Source: Candidatus Tharpella sp.
GTDB taxonomy: Bacteria; Desulfobacterota; Anaeroferrophillalia; Anaeroferrophillales; Tharpellaceae
Length of the DNA stretch: 5,523 bases
Assembly: GCA_021163565.1 (NCBI GenBank)
Contig: JAGGTT010000007.1
Span: forward strand, 1 to 5,523
Reading direction: 5' to 3'
Every line of letters begins with the position of its first letter. Within the stretch, counting starts at the first letter, position 1. A program made the translations under genes and the position numbers. Shown here piece by piece: positions 1 to 5,235 of this stretch. The notes beneath the pieces were generated by a model. The model saw only the letters and a program-made list of their open reading frames with translations. It had not been told where the DNA came from and searched no databases.

Positions 1-199
1 GCAGATCATATTGCCGGCCCTGCTGCAACAACTCGTGGTAGCGCCGCGCCAGAGTGACAGCCGCCCCCTGCATGCGCCATTTCCAGTTTTTCCCGGGCAG
101 TCCCAGGATTTCAACCTCATGAGTTGAATGTTGTTGATAACCCTGGGCCCAGGCGGCATGAGAACCGCCGTAGAATGGTTCGATCAACAAAATTCTCAC
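1..199 (-). CDS. tRNA-queuosine alpha-mannosyltransferase family protein (QTMAN/DUF3524), N-terminal part only
   Basis: Only the first 66 codons lie in the window; the gene runs off at base 1. Reading leftward from a GTG at 199-197, the product begins with a beta-strand and glycine-rich turn, ILLIEPFYGGSHAAW (residues 3-17). It continues with EVEILGLPGKNWKWRM and then GAAVTLARR. This matches the N-terminal domain of the DUF3524/GTDC1 family, whose animal member mannosylates the queuosine base in tRNA-Asp using GDP-mannose. The YGGSH turn and the LP-x-K-x-W-x-WR motif are the diagnostic parts. The catalytic C-terminal GT-B domain is outside the window, so activity cannot be judged. The gene follows the DUF4139 gene by 37 bp on the same strand and is probably co-transcribed with it. 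The GTG is chosen because the conserved domain starts immediately after it and no ATG lies in frame nearby. Family membership is confident; the substrate in bacteria is inferred from homology. Confidence 0.85.
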   Translation of the reverse strand, partial: MRILLIEPFYGGSHAAWAQGYQQHSTHEVEILGLPGKNWKWRMQGAAVTLARRYHELLQQGRQYDL

Positions 200-220
200 A
201 AAAAAAGTCCCAGCCGGCTG
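200..220 (-). promoter_or_regulatory. Weak ribosome binding site and palindrome before the mannosyltransferase GTG
   Basis: Read on the minus strand, the perfect 10-bp palindrome CAGCCGGCTG (220-211) runs into GGGA (211-208), the only Shine-Dalgarno-like bases, 8 nt before the GTG start. The spacer is C followed by seven T (206-200). The stem is short and has little loop, so this is at best a weak attenuator or a structure that limits ribosome access. It may also be chance. Confidence 0.3.
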
Positions 221-236
221 CAGAATTTAGAGAAAA

Positions 237-1685
237 TTAAAATTTGATTCTGGCTTTGTAAGTCAGTACCGTTTCACCTTTAGCCGGAACTTTTATCCGC
301 CAGGAAGCCACCGAACTGCTCTCCTTTTTATGTTTATGGGATTCACTTAAGATTTCCCAGTCACCGGGAATCGGTTCGGTTACTTTAATTGTCACCACCT
401 CAGCCTTGGCATTTTTCAGCTTTAATTCAAAAGCTGCTTCATAGATATAATTGTAGCGACCGTCGCCACTGAGTTTTTTGAAATCGGTTTGTTTTTTTGC
501 GCCCGTCAAATCGAAGGCATCGCCCAGTTTCAAACGTATTGTTTCATTCTCCGGGGTGTGGTCAATCCGGTCTTCGCCGATAAACTGAAGCGCACCTTTG
601 CTATCCTCTTTGTAGACCCGGACTACCCCTTTAGGTAACGGCATACCGAGATGATTCTTTTTTCTATTCTCAATTTCAACATAGACCCCAACCTTTAATT
701 TTTTATCAATTTCACCGTAAGCCTGGCGATAGTAGTAAGAACGTCCCCGTAGGAGAAACTCTTTCTTGCAGGGAATTGCAGTTGCTTGAAGCAGGGCGAC
801 CTGTTTATTCTGTTTGTCGGCAATAGTTGTTGGTCGCGCCAGAGTATAAAGATGATATTCAAACATTTCCTCCTGGGCCATGTTCGGAGCTGCTGCCGCC
901 ATCGTTTTAAGAGCCCTCTCGCGCCGGACGTTGTCGGAAGACTGCGGCTTCGCCGGAGCCAGATGCAGGTCGCCGGCGACCAGCTGCAGGCGGGCGTTTT
1001 TATAGGTTGTGCCGCTGGTATTGGTCAAAGTTACCCAACCGCTCAAATTCAGGGCGCTGTCGGCAGCATTAAGTTCAGCGACATAATCTGCCTGCCAACC
1101 GAGACCGCGACTGAGATAACTCAGTTCGATATCTTTCTCGCCCTCTTTTTGGCTCTCCAGCAGCATTGTCAGAGTCGGTTTGTCCCGCAGGTTTCCAGGC
1201 AGGCTGGAAAATGCAAGCCGGCCCGGCACTCCGCTTTCGATACGGTCGGCAAATTTCAACACAACTCCGTTGTTGGTGCTCAAAACCTCAGCCTTCTCCC
1301 GAGTTTCGACCCCGGTGGTCGGGTGGCGTCTGATTACTTCAACCTGCCGGCCGATATATTTCTGCAGCAAAGATTTCGGTGTCAAAAGATCAAACTCAAA
1401 ATTCTGTTCGATTACGGAGAGCCCTTTGGCGGAAAAGAGCGCGGTTTCAGGACGCATTTTGGCACTGACACCACGAAAAGCAAGATTTACAATGCCGGAT
1501 TGCAGGTGCAAGCGGCGCCGGTCTTTGATAAGAGCCAGGTTCTGGTTATAAATGGTCACGGCCACACCGGTTTGATCGCTTAAACTACTGACGACTTCAG
1601 CCGTTGTCGCCGCAGTCGCGGATGAGAGCGATATTATCCCTGAAAAGCTTAAAGCCAGGGTCAATAAAAAAAATTTACGCAACAT
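237..1685 (-). CDS. Secreted DUF4139 domain-containing protein
   Basis: A 482-residue protein with a clear Sec signal peptide: a basic start (MLRK), a hydrophobic core at about 5-20, and a probable cleavage after ATA near residues 23-25. There is no lipobox cysteine, so it is expected to be soluble in the periplasm or exported. The mature part opens with GVAVTIYNQNLALIKDRR (40-57), the usual start of DUF4139 proteins. Further hallmarks are YLSRGLGWQADYVAEL (190-205), the N-x-SG turn (TNTSGTTYKNA, 221-231), LVAGDLHL (235-242), and the C-terminal GEDRIDHTPENETIRLKLG (370-388). There is no transmembrane segment beyond the signal peptide and only one cysteine in the mature chain (C306). The family is thought to be beta-rich; its molecular function is unknown and no enzyme motif is visible. 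The ATG at 1685 has a strong AAGGAGA site 5-6 nt upstream. It appears to be the first gene of a leftward unit that includes the mannosyltransferase. Confidence 0.88.
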   Translation of the reverse strand: MLRKFFLLTLALSFSGIISLSSATAATTAEVVSSLSDQTGVAVTIYNQNLALIKDRRRLHLQSGIVNLAFRGVSAKMRPETALFSAKGLSVIEQNFEFDLLTPKSLLQKYIGRQVEVIRRHPTTGVETREKAEVLSTNNGVVLKFADRIESGVPGRLAFSSLPGNLRDKPTLTMLLESQKEGEKDIELSYLSRGLGWQADYVAELNAADSALNLSGWVTLTNTSGTTYKNARLQLVAGDLHLAPAKPQSSDNVRRERALKTMAAAAPNMAQEEMFEYHLYTLARPTTIADKQNKQVALLQATAIPCKKEFLLRGRSYYYRQAYGEIDKKLKVGVYVEIENRKKNHLGMPLPKGVVRVYKEDSKGALQFIGEDRIDHTPENETIRLKLGDAFDLTGAKKQTDFKKLSGDGRYNYIYEAAFELKLKNAKAEVVTIKVTEPIPGDWEILSESHKHKKESSSVASWRIKVPAKGETVLTYKARIKF

Positions 1686-1690
1686 TTCAT

Positions 1691-1697
1691 TCTCCTT
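1691..1697 (-). promoter_or_regulatory. Strong Shine-Dalgarno for the DUF4139 gene
   Basis: The minus strand reads AAGGAGA about 5 nt before the ATG at 1685-1683. This fixes the start codon. Another ATG, at 1690-1688, is in a different frame and too close to the Shine-Dalgarno sequence to matter. Confidence 0.75.
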
Positions 1698-1742
1698 GAA
1701 ATTTATGGAACCATGCTCTTTACATTATTAAACGCTTTTCGT

Positions 1743-1771
1743 TCTATAGTTGTTGACTTAACTGGTGTCAA
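1743..1771 (-). promoter_or_regulatory. Sigma70-type promoter for the leftward DUF4139 unit
   Basis: On the minus strand there is a perfect -35 box TTGACA (1771-1766), a 17-bp spacer, and TATAGA (1748-1743) as the -10 box (4 of 6 consensus positions). Transcription would begin near 1736, giving a leader of about 50 nt that carries the strong Shine-Dalgarno. The perfect -35 and ideal spacing make this the best promoter in the window; the -10 lacks the final T. Confidence 0.55.
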
Positions 1772-1782
1772 GAAATTGTAAC
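1753..1782 (+). promoter_or_regulatory. Candidate promoter for the znuACB operon
   Basis: On the plus strand TTGACT (1753-1758, 5 of 6 consensus) is followed after 18 bp by TGTAAC (1777-1782, 4 of 6). This would start transcription near 1789 and leave a leader of roughly 65 nt. A competing reading is TTTACC (1790-1795) with TTAAAT (1812-1817) at 16 bp spacing. Neither is convincing alone. The operon must be transcribed from somewhere in this 170-bp gap, because the upstream gene points the other way. Confidence 0.3.
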
Positions 1783-1794
1783 TTAAGAGTTTAC
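1753..1794. promoter_or_regulatory. Possible operator region in the divergent gap (dyads and direct repeat)
   Basis: TTGAC (1753-1757) and GTCAA (1767-1771) form an inverted repeat with a 9-bp spacer. GTAA (1778-1781) and TTAC (1791-1794) form a second, shorter one. ACTTAA occurs twice in direct orientation (1756-1761 and 1781-1786), 25 bp apart. The first dyad is partly explained by two opposed -35 boxes. A zinc regulator (Zur, Fur family) would be expected to act here, but I do not see a recognised Zur consensus, and no regulator gene is in the window. Confidence 0.22.
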
Positions 1795-1846
1795 CGATTC
1801 TGTTGTTTGTGTTAAATCTGCCGGTATATCTGACTCTTTCTGTTTT

Positions 1847-1851
1847 AAGGA
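1847..1851 (+). promoter_or_regulatory. Ribosome binding site that decides the znuA start
   Basis: AAGGA lies 4 nt before the ATG at 1856. The spacing is slightly short but usable. The alternative in-frame ATG at 1886 (codon 11) would give a more ordinary signal peptide but has only A-rich sequence upstream and no Shine-Dalgarno, so 1856 is preferred. Confidence 0.55.
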
Positions 1852-1855
1852 TTAA

Positions 1856-2830
1856 ATGGCAATCACGGTTACAGAAAAAACAGCTATGGTGCGGTGTGAA
1901 AGATTTCTGTTTGTACTGCTGCTGGTTCTGATATCTATTTTGAGCTGGAAGGAATCACCGGCGGCAAATGCCTCTGACCAAAGCTCACCTTCACCGATTT
2001 CAGTATTTGTCAGTATCGGAGCTCATCTCGATTTCTGCCGGCAGATCGGCGGCAACCGGGTTTCAGTTAGACTGGCTCTCCCTCCAGGTAAAAGTCCGGA
2101 AACCTACGCTCCGAGCCCGCGACAGATTAATGATCTGAGCCGCGCCCGGCTCTTTTTCAAGGTCGGATTGCCTTTTGAAACTGCCTTTTTAAACAAGCTT
2201 AAAGCTCTGCCTCGCTCACCTGATATTATTGATACTCAAGCCGGCATAAAATTAGAACCAATACCCGGCGCACCCTATAACCGGGATCATGCCAAAGACC
2301 GTGAGCGGCACCACAACAGCCCGCATCGACATGAAGGTCTGGACCCGCATACCTGGCTCGACCCGGAACTCGCACTGCAACAAGCGACGACAATATATCA
2401 AAGTTTAAGTCGCATAGATCCGGAAGGTGAAAATATATATTCTAATAATTATAAGATATTAGAATATAAACTTAAAGTTCTTGATGAAGAGTTAAAAAAC
2501 TCTTTCGTTCCCCTGCACGGAGGCACTATTTTTGTTTATCATCCGGCTTTCAGTTATTTTGCCAGAGCTTTCGGATTACAGCAGCGAGCAATAGAGATCG
2601 CCGGCAAAACTCCAAAGGCCAGAGATCTGGCAGAATTTATAAAGAAGGCCCGCGCGGAAAAAATTGCCGCCCTCTTTGTCCAACCTCAGTTTGATCGGCA
2701 AAGTGCGAAGAAAATTGCCAGAGCCTTAAATTGCGCGGTCATCGCGATAGATCCACTCGCGGCAGACTACTGCGCTAATCTCAGGCATATCGCAACCACT
2801 ATTCAAGAAAATATCAAGGTGGAAAAATGA
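1856..2830 (+). CDS. znuA: Zinc ABC transporter substrate-binding protein ZnuA (TroA family)
   Basis: A 324-residue periplasmic metal-binding protein that would deliver Zn(II) to the ZnuB/ZnuC channel. The signal peptide has a long N-region, a hydrophobic core at about 17-30, and a likely cleavage after AANA (36-39); there is no lipobox. The mature fold follows the cluster A-I (TroA) pattern: FVSIGAHLDFCRQIGG (51-66), LPPGKSPETYAPSPRQ (75-90), a His-rich loop (145-159; H145, H152, H153, H157, H159), GLDPHTWLDP (161-170), YHPAFSYFA (228-236), IEIAGKTP (246-253), FVQPQF (274-279) and IDPLAADY (298-305). Expected ligands are H165, H229 and D299. The position normally occupied by the first His ligand (PGxxPHxYEP) is Glu82. 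The His-rich loop favours zinc over manganese. The gene is first in the operon and overlaps znuC by 4 bp. An AT-rich stretch near 2430-2500 stands out from the rest of the gene. Family assignment is confident; metal specificity is inferred. Confidence 0.9.
   Translation: MAITVTEKTAMVRCERFLFVLLLVLISILSWKESPAANASDQSSPSPISVFVSIGAHLDFCRQIGGNRVSVRLALPPGKSPETYAPSPRQINDLSRARLFFKVGLPFETAFLNKLKALPRSPDIIDTQAGIKLEPIPGAPYNRDHAKDRERHHNSPHRHEGLDPHTWLDPELALQQATTIYQSLSRIDPEGENIYSNNYKILEYKLKVLDEELKNSFVPLHGGTIFVYHPAFSYFARAFGLQQRAIEIAGKTPKARDLAEFIKKARAEKIAALFVQPQFDRQSAKKIARALNCAVIAIDPLAADYCANLRHIATTIQENIKVEK
2436..2468. repeat. Perfect 12-bp inverted repeat inside znuA
   Basis: TATATTCTAATA (2436-2447) and TATTAGAATATA (2457-2468) are exact reverse complements separated by 9 bp. 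The repeat lies in an AT-rich patch coding for residues around 194-204 of ZnuA. Within it, 2440-2454 matches the 7-1-7 Fur/PerR-type box TTATAATnATTATAA at 13 of 14 specified positions (mismatch at 2442). It could form an mRNA hairpin or an intragenic protein-binding site, or it could follow from AT-rich composition. The repeat itself is certain; its function is not. Confidence 0.75.
2816..2822 (+). promoter_or_regulatory. Ribosome binding site for znuC inside the znuA 3' end
   Basis: AAGGTGG ends 4 nt before the ATG at 2827, which overlaps the znuA stop as ATGA. This supports translational coupling and the start at 2827. An in-frame ATG at 2839 (codon 5, MPIIRI) matches the usual family N-terminus and remains possible. 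Confidence 0.5.
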
Positions 2831-3627
2831 GATCTGAGATGCCGATAATCAGAATTAAAAATCTGTATTTTTCATACCATGACAATCCAGTATTAGAAGA
2901 TGTAAATCTTGAAATTGACAACGGTGAACTGGCCAGTATTGTCGGCCCCAACGGCGGCGGCAAAACGACCCTGCTTAAACTCATTCTGGGACTTCTCAAA
3001 CCGCAGCAGGGTACCATCGAAATTTTCAATACAACTCCGGAAAAAGCCCGACGAAAGATCGGTTACATGCCGCAGCAGACGCAGCTGGATCCGCAATTCC
3101 CGATTTCCGTACTTGATGTGGTGCTTACGGGACAGATTGATCGCTGCGGTAAGGGACTTACCGGCGGCTTTCCCAAGGCGGCCGCCGGCATAGCTCAAGC
3201 AGCTCTGACCGAGGTCGGTCTGGGAGATTTTATACAGAAATCTTTCAACAGACTTTCCGGGGGGCAGCGGCAGCGGGTGCTTATCGCCCGGGCCCTCTGC
3301 ACTGAACCGGAACTGCTGCTGCTCGATGAACCGACCTCCAACATTGATTCCCGAAGTGAAGAAAACCTTTACGAAACTTTAGCCCGGCTTAACCGGAAAA
3401 TGACAATTCTCCTGGTGTCACACGATATAGGTTTTGTCTCTCAGTTCGTCAAGAGTGTTATCTGTGTCAATCATCAGGTTATCATTCATCCTACGAGCCA
3501 GATTAACGGAACCATTATCAAGGAAATCTACGGCGGTGACTTCAATCTGATTCGCCACGATCACCGCTGCGACCACGCCGGTCACAGCCATCATGATCCA
3601 CTCTCGGGCAACCGTAAACAACTGTAA
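2827..3627 (+). CDS. znuC: Zinc ABC transporter ATP-binding protein ZnuC
   Basis: A 266-residue ABC ATPase that powers metal import through ZnuB on the cytoplasmic face. All nucleotide-binding motifs are intact: Walker A GPNGGGKTT (40-48), Q-loop MPQQ (81-84), signature LSGGQRQR (143-150), Walker B LLLLDEP (163-169) with catalytic Glu168, D-loop SNID (171-174), and H-loop SHD with His199. The length is typical of the ZnuC/MntB group. After the family core (YGGDF, 235-239) comes a tail rich in His, with H244, H246, C248, H250, H253, H255 and H256, which could bind zinc. The start overlaps the znuA stop by 4 bp with a usable Shine-Dalgarno, so the two are probably translated in a coupled way. 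Its flanking partners znuA and znuB make the zinc assignment more likely than manganese or iron, though specificity is set by the binding protein. Confidence 0.92.
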   Translation: MRSEMPIIRIKNLYFSYHDNPVLEDVNLEIDNGELASIVGPNGGGKTTLLKLILGLLKPQQGTIEIFNTTPEKARRKIGYMPQQTQLDPQFPISVLDVVLTGQIDRCGKGLTGGFPKAAAGIAQAALTEVGLGDFIQKSFNRLSGGQRQRVLIARALCTEPELLLLDEPTSNIDSRSEENLYETLARLNRKMTILLVSHDIGFVSQFVKSVICVNHQVIIHPTSQINGTIIKEIYGGDFNLIRHDHRCDHAGHSHHDPLSGNRKQL

Positions 3628-3651
3628 CCAAAAGTTGATGTAAAAAATATA

Positions 3652-4491
3652 ATGGATTTTTTCAGTGCTCTGACCAACCCTGACAGTCTCTTTCTCAGGC
3701 AGACCCTGCTGGTTGGTCTCTTTTCGAGTGTCACCTTTGGCATTATCGGCACCTATGTAATCAGCCGGCGCATCAGCTATCTCGCCGGAGCTGTTTCACA
3801 TTCGGTCTTGGGCGGAATCGGCGGCGTTATATGGTTAAAAACCCTATTTCAGCTCGAATGGCTCGACCCTCTTTACGGAGCCCTGCTGGCCGCACTACTA
3901 TCAGCTTTTATCATCGGCCGTTTCGGCTCCGGTAGAAAAAAAGAGGAGATCATGATTGGTGCAACCTGGGCTATCGGTATGGCTTTAGGGATCATTTTTA
4001 TGGATATGACTCCGGGTTACTTCGACATAACAAGCTACCTCTTCGGAGATATCCTTTTAGTCTCGGTTCGTGATTTAAAACTTATCATTGTCCTGGATAT
4101 TGTTATTATTCTCTTCTTCTACCGTTTCTATCACATCGTGACTGCCATCTGCTTTGACGAAGAGTTTGCCCGGTTGCGAGGTTTGAAAGTTGATCTTTTC
4201 TACCAACTCCTGCTGGGATTAACGGCAGTCAGCGTGGTCCTGTTAATCCGGGTGGTCGGAATCGTCATGGTCATCGCCATGCTGACGCTCCCGGCGGCAA
4301 CCGCTGGTCTCTATGCCCGCACCCTTTCCGGCATGATGCTGCTGGCGGTAATATTTTCTGCGATCGCGATTGTCGGCGGTATCGCTTTAAGCTACAGTGC
4401 CAACCTTTCCAGCGGACCGATTATTATTGTCTGCGCCGGAGTTATCTATTTTGTCCTGGCCGCCATTAAAGGGGATAAATATTCACTGTAA
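3652..4491 (+). CDS. znuB: Zinc ABC transporter permease ZnuB (ABC-3 family)
   Basis: A 279-residue, very hydrophobic inner-membrane permease that would form the channel as a dimer. Likely membrane segments lie at about 16-38, 43-61, 73-90, 98-117, 126-140 (weak), 142-160, 183-218 (probably two), 226-247 and 255-271. Family marks include the N-terminal block GTYVISRRISYLAGAVSHS (33-51), the cytoplasmic loop CFDEEFARLRG (167-177) that docks on the ATPase, and VVGIVMVIAMLTLPAATAGL (201-220). The gene follows znuC by 24 bp in the same reading frame. There is no convincing Shine-Dalgarno before the ATG at 3652, only an A-rich leader, and no other ATG, GTG or TTG start is available in frame after the znuC stop. 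The stop codon overlaps the next ATG by one base (TAATG). Identification as a metal-type ABC permease is firm; zinc as substrate rests on the operon. Confidence 0.92.
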   Translation: MDFFSALTNPDSLFLRQTLLVGLFSSVTFGIIGTYVISRRISYLAGAVSHSVLGGIGGVIWLKTLFQLEWLDPLYGALLAALLSAFIIGRFGSGRKKEEIMIGATWAIGMALGIIFMDMTPGYFDITSYLFGDILLVSVRDLKLIIVLDIVIILFFYRFYHIVTAICFDEEFARLRGLKVDLFYQLLLGLTAVSVVLLIRVVGIVMVIAMLTLPAATAGLYARTLSGMMLLAVIFSAIAIVGGIALSYSANLSSGPIIIVCAGVIYFVLAAIKGDKYSL

Positions 4492-5231
4492 TGGATGAGT
4501 TTTCCGCAAGACTGAGCCGGACTCTACGGCAGATGTATAATCAGATTTCGAAGTGTGAATCCGGACTTTTAAAACCGGTGGCGATTGATCGCGGCTTAAC
4601 TTTGTTGAAAAAACTCGGTTATCCGGTTTCACTGCTGGAGTCTCTGCCACCGGAAAGTTTTGATCACGCCTTTCCGCTGGCAAATCCGCTGACAAAAATT
4701 ATCGAGCTGGATCCCAAGACCATTCTTGATCTCGGCTGCGGCGCCGCCCTGGATCTTTTTCTCTGTGTCCAACTGTTGCCTCAACTTGAACATATATACG
4801 GCATCGATGCAAGCTCAGGACTGCTTGATAAGGGACGAAAACGGCTCAATTTTCCTGAGCAAACCACCATAATTACACTGTTTGAAGCTGATCTAAACCA
4901 ACTTAACAAGTACGATCTTAACTTTGTCGATCTTATTTTGATGAACGGCTCGTTCAATCTGATCCACAATAAAACCAGACTTTTCCAAACACTTGCCGGA
5001 CTTTTAAATAATAATGGCCGGATTTTGATCTATGATTTTCTGCTGACAGAAAGTCTGCCGCCGGGTTTCTCGGACGAAATTGACAACTGGCTCTGGAATA
5101 TAGGCGGGGCTCTGAGTGCTGCTGAGTTTAGTACAGCGGCAAACTGCGCAGGACTTGAAATAATCTCAATAGATGATTTGGAACGGATCGATCCGGTTGC
5201 CCGCTGTCAAATTTTAATAGCGAAAAAATAG
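4491..5231 (+). CDS. ArsM-like class I SAM-dependent methyltransferase of unknown substrate, coupled to znuB
   Basis: A 246-residue soluble protein with a Rossmann methyltransferase core: motif I ILDLGCGAALD (78-88), the acidic SAM-ribose position in YGIDAS (103-108, D106), motif II VDLILMNGSFNLI (146-158), and motif III GRILIYDFLL (176-185). The order of segments resembles arsenite methyltransferase (ArsM): LGYPVSLLESLP (42-53) plus ANP (64-66) before motif I, NGSFNL then LPP after motif III, and GGALSAAEF (205-213). However, ArsM's three conserved cysteines appear to be replaced (about L63, G153 and N203 in my hand alignment), so arsenic is an unlikely substrate. The two cysteines at 22 and 83 are not at those positions. 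The start codon overlaps the znuB stop by one base; GGGG at 4471-4474 is too far upstream to be a good Shine-Dalgarno, so translation probably depends on coupling. It is the last gene of the operon, and its link to zinc supply is unknown. Confidence 0.82.
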   Translation: MDEFSARLSRTLRQMYNQISKCESGLLKPVAIDRGLTLLKKLGYPVSLLESLPPESFDHAFPLANPLTKIIELDPKTILDLGCGAALDLFLCVQLLPQLEHIYGIDASSGLLDKGRKRLNFPEQTTIITLFEADLNQLNKYDLNFVDLILMNGSFNLIHNKTRLFQTLAGLLNNNGRILIYDFLLTESLPPGFSDEIDNWLWNIGGALSAAEFSTAANCAGLEIISIDDLERIDPVARCQILIAKK

Positions 5232-5235
5232 CTGT

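Noticed and set aside
786..1583. Long plus-strand ORF (265 codons) opposite the DUF4139 gene
   Set aside because: It begins at a TTG without a Shine-Dalgarno, resembles no family I know, and lies wholly antisense to a gene with a signal peptide, strong ribosome binding site and family motifs. It is a shadow ORF.
1705..1714. ATGG-AA-CCAT dyad before the DUF4139 ribosome binding site
   Set aside because: The stem is 4 bp with a 2-nt loop, too small to fold stably or to support a regulatory claim.
1731..1743. AACG-N5-CGTT dyad near the predicted start of the leftward transcript
   Set aside because: Arms of only 4 bp in AT-rich sequence are common by chance and match no operator I recognise.
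1783..1855. Possible riboswitch in the znuA leader
   Set aside because: The leader is only about 65-75 nt, with no conserved metal-riboswitch elements or extended stems visible.
2814..3621. Several shorter ORFs in other frames over znuC, on both strands
   Set aside because: All lie within the well-supported znuC gene, have no ribosome binding sites or family motifs, and reflect codon-bias shadows.
5184..5195. Perfect 12-bp palindrome CGGATCGATCCG near the end of the methyltransferase gene
   Set aside because: About one 12-bp palindrome is expected by chance in a window of this size, it lies in coding sequence, and no T-run follows it on either strand.
4491..5231. Naming the methyltransferase arsM
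   Set aside because: The layout is ArsM-like, but the arsenic-binding cysteines appear to be absent and no other arsenic resistance gene is in the window.
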